Assembly: GCA_947589725.1 (NCBI GenBank)
Contig: CANQCQ010000026.1
Coordinates: 1-10,176, forward strand
Origin: an uncultured Bacilli bacterium
GTDB taxonomy: Bacteria; Bacillota_I; Bacilli_A; RF39; UBA660
Direction: 5' to 3'
Length of the DNA stretch: 10,176 bases
This document shows positions 1 to 6,485 of this stretch, in pieces; positions within the stretch are counted from its first letter, which is position 1, and each line of letters begins with the position of its first letter. A program made the position numbers and the translations under genes. The notes under the pieces were generated by a model. The model made no database searches. It was given only the letters and a program-made list of their open reading frames with translations, and had not been told where the DNA came from.

Positions 1-695
1 ACATCAAATACTGTGGCATTAGTTGCTGCATAATCAAACACCCCTTGCATATCTGTTACATTTTCAGTATTCCATCCACTTATATCACCAATACTCCATG
101 TCGTTGCTTTAGTACCACAGCGAACAAACATATATTTTATAGTTGTTACTTTACTAGTATCCCAATTTTCAAGTCCTTTTATTTCAAAAGAGCTAGCACT
201 TTTGCCTTCAAAACCAAACATAAATTTCATGTTTTCAACCAAAGAAACATCTAACTTTGATACATCAATTGACTCAACACTTTCAAATTCTGTTGTTCCT
301 GAATTATATTGATGTCCAAATAATTGTTCACTATCAACTGGAGCTTTAACATAAAAGTTTGCTTCTTTTGCCGAAATATACATTGTTTGATTATCCATCC
401 AAGCAAGAATTGATCCTCTTCCTTGCTCTGAAACATCAGTATATTTGGGATCATTTAGATCACTAACTCCGGTATCTAAAAAAACAATCTTAGTTGGATT
501 CTTATCATTTGCATAAGTCCTTAACTTTTCCTTACTTAAAATTAACTTATCTACATATTTTTTTACCGAAACATTACTACTTGCACTAACATAAGAATTT
601 ACATAACTATAACCTAAACCTAGTAGTAGAAAAATAACAATAATTGAGAAAATAAAAATAGATGATTTTTTTATATACTTATTTCCTAGTTTCAT
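1..695 (-). CDS. BspA-family (DUF285) repeat surface protein, N-terminal part, runs off the left edge
   Basis: The frame is open from the ATG at 695 to the window edge, giving 231 residues with no stop, so the gene is cut by the window. Residues 1-10 are basic and 11-32 are a hydrophobic signal or anchor segment, so the rest should be exported. From about residue 144 the protein shows the repeat of BspA-type surface proteins (Pfam DUF285): SLVENMKFMF at 151, SKVTTIKYMF at 181 and ENVTDMQGVF at 211, exactly 30 residues apart. The last two are preceded by the typical W(D/N)T (NWDT, GWNT). Such proteins are cell-surface LRR-like proteins, often linked to adhesion; that role is family knowledge. 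The start is fixed by the Shine-Dalgarno GGAAGGTGA five bases upstream. It lies behind the terminator of the upstream deacetylase operon, so it is probably transcribed separately. A sortase or other C-terminal anchor would be outside the window. Confidence 0.88.
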   Translation of the reverse strand, partial: MKLGNKYIKKSSIFIFSIIVIFLLLGLGYSYVNSYVSASSNVSVKKYVDKLILSKEKLRTYANDKNPTKIVFLDTGVSDLNDPKYTDVSEQGRGSILAWMDNQTMYISAKEANFYVKAPVDSEQLFGHQYNSGTTEFESVESIDVSKLDVSLVENMKFMFGFEGKSASSFEIKGLENWDTSKVTTIKYMFVRCGTKATTWSIGDISGWNTENVTDMQGVFDYAATNATVFD

Positions 696-700
696 GTAAA

Positions 701-709
701 TCACCTTCC
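701..709 (-). promoter_or_regulatory. Ribosome binding site of the BspA-family gene
   Basis: GGAAGGTGA on the minus strand, five bases before the ATG at 695. It sets the start of a gene that has no stop inside the window. Confidence 0.75.
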
Positions 710-736
710 ACAATGACTAATTACTTTTTTCTTTTT

Positions 737-765
737 CTTATACAAAACCCTTACTTTTCCTTAAT
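737..765 (-). promoter_or_regulatory. Weak candidate promoter of the BspA-family gene
   Basis: On the minus strand, TATAAG (737-742) is a 5/6 match to a -10 box. The best -35 is TTAAGG at 759-764 with a 16-base spacer, only 3/6. It lies between the upstream terminator and the BspA start, where a promoter is expected, but unlike the other promoters here it has no TGn extension. Confidence 0.3.
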
Positions 766-795
766 ATATAAAAAAAACGCAATATTTTACTGCGT
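764..795 (-). terminator. Rho-independent terminator after the polysaccharide deacetylase
   Basis: On the minus strand ACGCAGTA-AAA-TATTGCGT forms an eight-pair stem (one G-T wobble) with a three-base loop, at 777-795. It is followed at once by a run of T and then TATATA. It begins 14 bases after the TAG at 809-811 and closes the operon of the DUF6273-like, NAGPA and deacetylase genes. Confidence 0.88.
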
Positions 796-808
796 AATTT
801 TGCACAAA

Positions 809-2068
809 CTACTTAACATAGTTAATATATTGATTTAGAGTCATATTATTTTTAATAATAATTCTTGGAATTTTATAAAGATTTATTCCTCTAGTGACCC
901 TTTGCATTCCACCAGCAAAAGCCATTCTAAATCCTGCTTCTTGAACTGCTTCTATAGAATAATCATTATATTCCTCAAAAGGATAACTAAAAGCTTCTGT
1001 TAAATTTAAATTTTCTCTACTAGTTTTTAAATCATTAACCAAAGTAGTCTTATCTAAACATTTTAATGGACTGCCTTCACCACCATTACATACCCCTTTA
1101 TTATGTAAATCATGAGTATGTGAAGCAATCTCCAAATAAGGAGATACAAATTTATCTTTTAAATATCTAGAACTTATTAAGAATAAAGTTGCATTTATCT
1201 TATACTGTTCCAACAATGGAATAAAATCTTCTGCACCTAATCCATCATCAATAGTTACTAAAATACTATTTTTCGGTAATCTTAATTTACCCTCTATAAA
1301 GAGTCTCAATTCAGTCGTATTCAAAGTAAAATAATTATTACTACTTAGATAATTAAATTGACTTTCTACTACCTCTTTTGAAAGACAACTAGCGTCATTA
1401 CATGTATTATCATCTGAATTATAAATATAATGATAACAAGTAACAGGAATCCTAGTAGTTTCTTCATATTTATTATTTTTTATTACATAAGTACTTACTA
1501 TATCCTCATTTTTAATAAATAATAACTTATTAAAGTATTCTACAAATACACCTAAATCATCCTTAATAATTATAGGTACATCGATAGGATTATCTAAACT
1601 TAAAACCATAGTTTGTTTATCACTATCATATAATTTAACATTATTCTTAGAAACAATATTTTCATCAAATAATAAATAGTTTTTATATCTATTATCTTCT
1701 CTAAGTTCTACTTCATTTGGTTTTACATCTTTATAACTAATATATAAATCCAGTGATTCAATATAAAAGTATCTTGTTTTTTTAGTAATATTGTTATTTT
1801 TATCTGTAAGTCTTAATAATTGATTTTTTCCTATTGTTCCTATTTGTTTATATTTTTTATCATCTAACTTATATAATTTTGTTTCATTTGTAGTAATTAC
1901 AGTATTAGCAAAATGATTTTCTATATCTATTAAAGTACTTTCAGCTTTAGCTTTTTTCAATTGTTCTTCAATAGTCTTTTGCTTTTCATGATAAATGAAA
2001 AAAGAAAAAGATCCTCCTATAATAGCAATTATAAATAAAACTATTAATAAAATTATCTTTTTCTTCAT
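809..2068 (-). CDS. Membrane-anchored polysaccharide deacetylase (CE4 / NodB domain)
   Basis: 419 residues. An MKKK start followed by a hydrophobic stretch (about 5-26) anchors it with the bulk outside. Residues about 50-190 are beta-rich and may hold one or two SH3-like modules, which I cannot assign firmly. The catalytic domain starts near 207 (IPVTCYHYI). It has TIDDG at 272-276 (CE4 motif 1, metal and base aspartates), SHTHDLH at 316-322 (motif 2) and SYPFEEYND at 361-369 (motif 3). CE4 enzymes remove N- or O-acetyl groups from peptidoglycan, poly-GlcNAc or other glycans; the substrate here is unknown. The histidines are H317, H319 and H322, not the textbook H-x3-H. An in-frame ATG at 2101 would add 11 residues and overlap the NAGPA gene; it has AAGGA seven bases upstream, whereas 2068 lacks a clear Shine-Dalgarno. 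I prefer 2068 because it gives a normal signal-anchor. Last gene before the terminator. Confidence 0.88.
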   Translation of the reverse strand: MKKKIILLIVLFIIAIIGGSFSFFIYHEKQKTIEEQLKKAKAESTLIDIENHFANTVITTNETKLYKLDDKKYKQIGTIGKNQLLRLTDKNNNITKKTRYFYIESLDLYISYKDVKPNEVELREDNRYKNYLLFDENIVSKNNVKLYDSDKQTMVLSLDNPIDVPIIIKDDLGVFVEYFNKLLFIKNEDIVSTYVIKNNKYEETTRIPVTCYHYIYNSDDNTCNDASCLSKEVVESQFNYLSSNNYFTLNTTELRLFIEGKLRLPKNSILVTIDDGLGAEDFIPLLEQYKINATLFLISSRYLKDKFVSPYLEIASHTHDLHNKGVCNGGEGSPLKCLDKTTLVNDLKTSRENLNLTEAFSYPFEEYNDYSIEAVQEAGFRMAFAGGMQRVTRGINLYKIPRIIIKNNMTLNQYINYVK

Positions 2069-2082
2069 AAAACTACTACCCA

Positions 2083-3150
2083 CTATGCTCCATAAGAGCA
2101 TCCTTCACAAGATTTTTTTGATTTATTTGTAACTATCCATGCATTTGATACAGTTCTTCCACCATATTCTCCACCAGCACTAGGTCTGTTAAATAATTTA
2201 CCACCAACAGCCATAGTTGAAGAAGCTCCTCCATCTAAGTTAGCGGCATTATAAGCACCATATCTTAATAATATATCAATTACATCATTCATTGTTGCTC
2301 CAATACTATAGCCTGGAAGTCTTCCTTCTATTATTAAAAATAATACTATACCATCTCTTCTTTGTGCAATGACACTTCTTGGTGCAGTACCCCATCCACC
2401 ATCACCATGAATTTTAGATACTTTTCCATTGACAATTAAGTTAGGTCCAAATTCAACTGCATTAACTAAACCTTTACTAATAGCTGTTTGTGGATCATCA
2501 TTTGTAAGTAAAAGCTTATGTTCATTTGTAAATCCAATTAATTGTCCTGAACCACCAGAATGTGTCCAAATAAGTTTTCCTTCTTTTATAATTGAACCAT
2601 ATGGTATAGATCCATTTCCCCAACCATCAAGGTCTTCAAATCCACCACCATTAATTCCAACTAATCCACCATTTTTCTTACATAATGTCGCAACCGACTC
2701 ACCCATTTTACCAAGTCTTTCTGGAACAGCTAAATCAACATCACTAGGATCATATATAACAGTCAAATATCCTTTATATTTTTTCTCTTCTAATTTTATT
2801 ATCTTATATACATCATTTCCTGGAAGTTTAGTATATAAATCTTTTTCATATTTACTAGCAAAATGAGTTTTATTAGATAAATCTCCAATAACTACATCAT
2901 CTAAGTTTACTTCATCAGTATTCTGTTCGATATAATTCTCACTCATTATCTTATTAATAATACTTTCATCATATAATGTATATGCTAAATATTTATGATT
3001 CATTGTAGTCATAGCAGTAGTTATCCAAAAAGTCCTAAACTCTGCATTACTTATAATTAAGAAAAAAGCTATTACTCCTATATCAATTAAAAAAGAAAAT
3101 ATACTTATCTTATGAATATAAAATTTTTTCTTTATTTTGTTTTTCTTCAT
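2083..3150 (-). CDS. Phosphodiester glycosidase family protein (NAGPA domain), first paralogue
   Basis: 355 residues. There is a basic N-terminus, one membrane helix (about 15-34), then the block FWITTAMTTMNHKYLA (41-56) shared almost unchanged with the protein at 6917-7963. The NAGPA domain (Pfam PF09992, COG4632) covers about 125-342, with INGGGF at 166-171, APRSVIAQRRDG at 256-267 and NLDGGASSTM at 304-313. The family is named for the human enzyme that removes GlcNAc from GlcNAc-phosphodiesters. Bacterial members are often labelled exopolysaccharide biosynthesis proteins, so hydrolysis of a sugar-phosphodiester bond in a surface glycan is likely but unproven. The ATG lies two bases after the stop of the upstream gene. 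Its Shine-Dalgarno TGAGGT sits inside that gene's end, indicating translational coupling. The C-terminus is a lysine/cysteine tail (KSKKSCEGCSYGA) absent from the paralogue. Confidence 0.92.
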   Translation of the reverse strand: MKKNKIKKKFYIHKISIFSFLIDIGVIAFFLIISNAEFRTFWITTAMTTMNHKYLAYTLYDESIINKIMSENYIEQNTDEVNLDDVVIGDLSNKTHFASKYEKDLYTKLPGNDVYKIIKLEEKKYKGYLTVIYDPSDVDLAVPERLGKMGESVATLCKKNGGLVGINGGGFEDLDGWGNGSIPYGSIIKEGKLIWTHSGGSGQLIGFTNEHKLLLTNDDPQTAISKGLVNAVEFGPNLIVNGKVSKIHGDGGWGTAPRSVIAQRRDGIVLFLIIEGRLPGYSIGATMNDVIDILLRYGAYNAANLDGGASSTMAVGGKLFNRPSAGGEYGGRTVSNAWIVTNKSKKSCEGCSYGA

Positions 3151-3152
3151 GT

Positions 3153-4523
3153 TTACCTCACTACATATGGATTTTTACTAGTATCAATATCATTCTTTGA
3201 CAAAGTAATTACAGGTATAGTTCTTTTCTTTTCACTAACTTCAACTTCTTCTAATAAACCATAATTATGATATACATAGACCATACTTCCAACTGTTGAA
3301 GTAGTATTTGATAAGAAATAATCATCTCCACCTAATATATGATAATCAAATAAATTTAACATTCCAATTTTACTTGTTACATAACTATTATAAATATTTG
3401 TAAAATCAAGTGAGGTATCACTACTGACTTCTCCAGTATATACAATAGTATCAAGTAATTTCTCTTTATTTGGAAGAATATTATAAAACTCAGTATTTAA
3501 GAAATTAGGAACACTTCCAACTTCTAAAGGATTAAAAGTACTACCAATACGACTATATGACATTCCATCTGCAGAATAGTTATTATGAACAAGTTTTACA
3601 ATATCATCTTTATCATAAAATACCACAAATGAATAATTTCCTAAATTAACTGTAGTATTAATTAAATTAGTTTTTTCTCCTTGATTAATAATATAAGGAT
3701 CATTACTAGTTCCAGAACCACTAGATATTGGAGTATCACTTTTTAATGTAATAACAGGTCTTATACCATAAGATTCATATAAATTACCTTCTAATAAAGT
3801 ACCATCTTCTGATACATATAAATTATTATTATTTTCATCATTTCCTATAAGCCAAAAATATTTATTTATATTTAAATAACTATTTTTACCATTAGCACTA
3901 TTATAATCTTTTATAGTCAATGTAGTGACATAACTTTCTAATGAATCTTTACTATCTACAACATTTTTACCATTTAACTTAGATATACTATAATTAGTTT
4001 TAACTAAAAAATCTTTAGGATATGGTATCGTATCATAATACACACCACTACCATTTACATTATCTTTTTTATCTAACCAATTATCTAAATTAGAATTAAT
4101 ATAATCACTATTTTCTCCCCACATAAATTCACTTACTATGTCTTGTGTTACTAATTTAACACTTCCATCATTATTAACTCTAATTACTCTAAATAATCTA
4201 TTTCCAAATTTTACATAATTATTAAAAACATTACCTTTAAAATAATAACCTAAAGTATCCTGATGTAATCCATCCCCATCCATTACTACCTGATTATTTT
4301 TTTTAATACTACCATTTAAAGTATAATTATCAGCTTCTCCCATTTTTGCCAATTTACCATAATAATAGAAACTTCTTCCTCCAAAGTAAATTCCAACACC
4401 TATAGCAATTACTAAACTAATAATATTAAAAGCTAACTCTATATTAGAATAAGGAATTAATTTATCCTTATGTTTTAATTTATTTTTAATATCCACTTTA
4501 TTATTCTTTTTTACATTCTTCAT
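3153..4523 (-). CDS. Membrane-anchored protein with two DUF6273-like domains
   Basis: 456 residues. A lysine-rich N-terminus (1-24) and one helix (about 30-49) would leave the rest outside the cell. The outer part looks like a tandem duplication. Copy 1 (about 98-279) begins YVKFGNRLFRVIRVNNDGSVKLV and ends YGIRPVITL then NDPYII. Copy 2 (about 291-455) begins VNLGNYSFVVFYDKDDIVKLV and ends TIPVITL then KNPYVV. A 'W/F-R-V-I ... G-x-x-K-L-V ... R-P-V-I-T-L' frame resembles the DUF6273 domain of Firmicutes surface proteins; this is recognition by eye, and function is unknown. Copy 2 is shorter and lacks the SGSGTS insert. The start is supported by a GGATGGAG Shine-Dalgarno eight bases upstream and a strong promoter. 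It is the first gene of the operon with the NAGPA protein and deacetylase, so it may bind or present the glycan they act on (inference). Confidence 0.75.
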   Translation of the reverse strand: MKNVKKNNKVDIKNKLKHKDKLIPYSNIELAFNIISLVIAIGVGIYFGGRSFYYYGKLAKMGEADNYTLNGSIKKNNQVVMDGDGLHQDTLGYYFKGNVFNNYVKFGNRLFRVIRVNNDGSVKLVTQDIVSEFMWGENSDYINSNLDNWLDKKDNVNGSGVYYDTIPYPKDFLVKTNYSISKLNGKNVVDSKDSLESYVTTLTIKDYNSANGKNSYLNINKYFWLIGNDENNNNLYVSEDGTLLEGNLYESYGIRPVITLKSDTPISSGSGTSNDPYIINQGEKTNLINTTVNLGNYSFVVFYDKDDIVKLVHNNYSADGMSYSRIGSTFNPLEVGSVPNFLNTEFYNILPNKEKLLDTIVYTGEVSSDTSLDFTNIYNSYVTSKIGMLNLFDYHILGGDDYFLSNTTSTVGSMVYVYHNYGLLEEVEVSEKKRTIPVITLSKNDIDTSKNPYVVR

Positions 4524-4531
4524 AGCAAGTA

Positions 4532-4540
4532 CTCCATCCT
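4532..4540 (-). promoter_or_regulatory. Ribosome binding site of the DUF6273-like gene
   Basis: AGGATGGAG on the minus strand, eight bases before the ATG at 4523. The predicted transcript start near 4542 leaves a leader of only about 20 bases, leaving almost no room for a riboswitch. Confidence 0.65.
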
Positions 4541-4548
4541 ACCTTTTC

Positions 4549-4577
4549 ATTATAACAAGTAAATACATCTCTTTCAA
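4549..4577 (-). promoter_or_regulatory. Strong sigma-A type promoter of the DUF6273-NAGPA-deacetylase operon
   Basis: On the minus strand: TTGAAA (4572-4577), a 17-base spacer, and TATAAT (4549-4554). TGT directly before the -10 box makes an extended -10. The -35 box matches consensus at 5/6 and the -10 at 6/6. It lies in the 69-base gap between the small unknown gene and the ATG at 4523. Confidence 0.85.
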
Positions 4578-4585
4578 GAAAAGAT
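4567..4585 (-). repeat. Imperfect inverted repeat covering the -35 box
   Basis: ATCTTTT-CTTGA-AAGAGAT on the minus strand can form a seven-pair stem with one G-T wobble and a five-base loop. It overlaps the -35 hexamer at 4572-4577. It lies just after the stop codon of the 4593-4922 gene but has no following T run, so it is not a standard terminator. It could be an operator or a weak 3' hairpin. Confidence 0.35.
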
Positions 4586-4592
4586 ACGACAT

Positions 4593-4922
4593 TTATCCAT
4601 AATATTTTTGTAGGTAGAATACTTCATCATCTTTTTGAATTATAATTAAATCTTGTATTGTTTTTTCACTTAATTTTCTCGCATACTTACTATTTACTTT
4701 ACCAAAACTATAAGTCTTATTATATTCTTTATAATTTTCATCTAATAATTCTTGAGACATATAAATATAATCAAAATTACATTCTTCTATATCATCAAAA
4801 TTTAAAACAAAGTTATATTCTTTTTCTTTATTATCCTTAAGCAAATAGTTATTATAATCTTTTTGCACTACTTTCAATTTGCTCATTTTGGGTATTTGTT
4901 TCTTGATTAAATCTTCTATCAT
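4593..4922 (-). CDS. Small cytoplasmic protein of unknown function, overlapping the LRR gene
   Basis: 109 residues, no signal peptide or membrane helix, rich in K, E, N and Y. I do not recognise a named domain. Visible features are a strand-rich start (SKLKVVQKDYNNYLL), an acidic middle (NFDDIEECNFDYIYMSQELLDE) and an end of alternating hydrophobics (DLIIIQKDDEVFYLQKYYG), suggesting a small beta-rich fold. The ATG at 4922 is supported by a full GGAGGTAAT Shine-Dalgarno, although at a long 12-base spacing. This makes the gene overlap the LRR reading frame by 71 bases. An internal ATG at 4886 would start at MSKLKVV, shorten the overlap and perhaps match the conserved core, but has no Shine-Dalgarno. 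It is probably co-transcribed and translationally linked with the LRR gene. I infer a real gene because of the strong ribosome site, the consistent frame and its own TAA. Confidence 0.68.
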   Translation of the reverse strand: MIEDLIKKQIPKMSKLKVVQKDYNNYLLKDNKEKEYNFVLNFDDIEECNFDYIYMSQELLDENYKEYNKTYSFGKVNSKYARKLSEKTIQDLIIIQKDDEVFYLQKYYG

Positions 4923-6402
4923 TTTTCTTGATTACCTCCAATAAATTATCTTGTATATTAGTATTAAGTCCAAAAGAATTAACTCCTACTTCTTTTAATT
5001 TAGGTAAATAGACTTGATCTATAGTATCATTTGAGAAAAAAAAGTCAGTACCTATTTGTTCAACATTAGGTAAAGATAACTTTTTATTTTTTTCATTATA
5101 ATAAAAACATGAATTACCAATAGTTTGTATATTTGGCATAAATATTTCTTCTATTAAATCATTATAACAAAAACAATAGTTACCCATTCTACGAATATTA
5201 GGTAAATTTACCTTATTTATAGAATTATTAAATTCTAAAAAATTATCTCCAATATTTTCAGTATTATTCAATTCCAGATTACTAATTTTTTCATTTTTCT
5301 TTAAAAAATTGTTTCCAATAACTTTTGTATTATTAATACTAATTTTATTTAAAAATAAATTATTACTTAAATAATTATTAGGTATCTGTTTTTTTGATTC
5401 AACTTTTAAAGTGTTTATTCTACTTAATTCATCTACTTCTATATTAATCTTATCATCTTCATTTTCACAAATTTCAAATTTTAATCCTTTTTTATCAGTT
5501 AATTTAGATACATCAATTCTTTTTAATTTATTATAAACAAATGATTCTTCTAAACTCTTATCATATGGCTCTATAGATTTTTCTTTATAATCTAGTACAA
5601 AATAATCAATTATTTTATATCTACTAGAATCTGCTTTTATTACTTGACCATTATTAATTATTATATTATTAGGACAATAACAAATATCATTTATTTTATA
5701 ATTATATTTATAAAGTCTATTATCATTTGCTAATTCATAATCAACTAAATCTAATTTAGAATTCATAATTTTACCTAAATTCAAGTTATAATCTACTTCA
5801 AATGCATGAGTAAGTCCAGGAATAATATTTTCTAAATTATTAGAAAATGTTGCATCGGGATTATTTACGGTATGATTATATCTATTTTTAATAGATAAGA
5901 TATTATTAAATCCTTTAGAAAATTGAATACTAATAACAGATGTTCCATATTCATCTTCCCTTAAAGGATTAGTAAAATTTTCTCTTTTTATTTCATCAAC
6001 ATTTTTCTTTACGGCAAAAAAGACATAATTATCATTTAATCTTTGACCATTAAATGTACACAATTCTTCAGATTGAGCATAATATTTTTTAAAAGATTGT
6101 ATTTGTTCTTCACTTTTACATTCATATAAGTAATAACCTGCATCACTTAATAATTCTATTGCAGTTTTTCCTGTTTCTACTGCTTTATTTTCAATATTAA
6201 ATAGACTATAAATATAATTTTTAAAAGATGAACTTTTTCCTAAAACTAAGTCTTCATAAATAGTAGGATTTGGATAAATTTTAGAAAGAAGCATGTTAGA
6301 TAATACTCCATTTTGTTCTAAAATAGTAGGAAACATTGTTCTACAAGCTTTAGCCATTCTTTCACCATATTTATCTTTAATTATTTCATAATCTGTCTTC
6401 AT
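4852..6402 (-). CDS. Leucine-rich-repeat protein with a conserved N-terminal domain, cytoplasmic
   Basis: 516 residues, no signal peptide or membrane helix. The N-terminal half (about 1-215) looks like one globular domain, with blocks EELCTFNGQRL (112-122), NYVFFAVKKNVDEIKR (125-140), EYGTSVISIQFSKG (151-164) and SIKNRYNHTVNNPDATF (170-186). I recall this arrangement from LRR proteins of uncultured gut Firmicutes, but know no function. The C-terminal part (about 350-480) carries LRR_5-like repeats with a 22-residue period and an N-x-x-x-I/M-G-x-x-x-F frame: NTKVIGNNFL, NTENIGDNFL, NIRRMGNYCF, NIQTIGNSCF, NVEQIGTDFF, plus a weaker KLKEVGVNSF. These usually bind proteins. The start is ATG 6402, preceded by AGGGTGGAAG; an in-frame GTG at 6411 lies in that ribosome site and is less likely. 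The C-terminal tail is polar (NQETNTQNEQ) and encodes the next gene's start in another frame. Confidence 0.82.
   Translation of the reverse strand: MKTDYEIIKDKYGERMAKACRTMFPTILEQNGVLSNMLLSKIYPNPTIYEDLVLGKSSSFKNYIYSLFNIENKAVETGKTAIELLSDAGYYLYECKSEEQIQSFKKYYAQSEELCTFNGQRLNDNYVFFAVKKNVDEIKRENFTNPLREDEYGTSVISIQFSKGFNNILSIKNRYNHTVNNPDATFSNNLENIIPGLTHAFEVDYNLNLGKIMNSKLDLVDYELANDNRLYKYNYKINDICYCPNNIIINNGQVIKADSSRYKIIDYFVLDYKEKSIEPYDKSLEESFVYNKLKRIDVSKLTDKKGLKFEICENEDDKINIEVDELSRINTLKVESKKQIPNNYLSNNLFLNKISINNTKVIGNNFLKKNEKISNLELNNTENIGDNFLEFNNSINKVNLPNIRRMGNYCFCYNDLIEEIFMPNIQTIGNSCFYYNEKNKKLSLPNVEQIGTDFFFSNDTIDQVYLPKLKEVGVNSFGLNTNIQDNLLEVIKKNDRRFNQETNTQNEQIESSAKRL
4931..4939 (-). promoter_or_regulatory. 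Ribosome binding site inside the end of the LRR gene
   Basis: GGAGGTAAT on the minus strand lies within the coding sequence of the upstream LRR protein, 12 bases from core to the ATG at 4922. It decides the start of the small unknown gene and implies coupling. Confidence 0.55.
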
Positions 6403-6420
6403 AACTTCCACCCTAAATTA

Positions 6421-6449
6421 ATTATAGCACGTCTAATACTTATTAGTAA
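6421..6449 (-). promoter_or_regulatory. Extended -10 promoter of the LRR gene
   Basis: Minus strand: TGC-TATAAT with a perfect -10 box at 6421-6426 and a TGn extension. A 17-base spacer leads to a weak -35, TTACTA at 6444-6449 (3/6). The extension can offset the poor -35. It starts after the terminator of the pilin-like gene. Confidence 0.72.
6433..6446. repeat. 14-base palindrome in the promoter spacer of the LRR gene
   Basis: CTAATA-CT-TATTAG on the plus strand is a perfect dyad with 6-base arms. It fills most of the region between the -35 and -10 boxes, a usual place for a repressor operator. AT-rich dyads also arise by chance in this composition. Confidence 0.35.
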
Positions 6450-6460
6450 TTTTATTCATA

Positions 6461-6485
6461 AAAAAATAGAAGATTAACTTCTATT
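6461..6485 (-). terminator. Rho-independent terminator after the pilin-like gene
   Basis: Minus strand AATAGAAG-TTAAT-CTTCTATT, a perfect eight-pair stem with a five-base loop at 6465-6485, followed by a T run. The stem overlaps the TAA stop codon of the gene. It ends the transcripts coming from the right half of the window. Confidence 0.85.

Noticed and set aside
45..254. Open frame of 69 codons on the plus strand
   Set aside because: It is antisense to the BspA-family gene, whose repeats and ribosome site are clear; low-complexity S/T/F content, no ribosome site.
251..454. Minus-strand open frame of 67 codons
   Set aside because: It lies in a different frame inside the BspA-family gene and has no domain, while the other frame encodes the anchor and repeats.
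2429..2866. Plus-strand open frame of 145 codons
   Set aside because: Antisense shadow of the first NAGPA gene; the proline/serine-rich translation is the complement of its glycine-rich motifs.
4658..4840. Plus-strand open frame of 60 codons, Y/L/H rich
   Set aside because: Antisense to the 109-residue gene; typical AT-rich shadow composition and no ribosome site.
6400..6411. GTG at 6411 as start of the LRR protein
   Set aside because: This GTG lies in the purine-rich ribosome site AGGGTGGAAG of the ATG at 6402.
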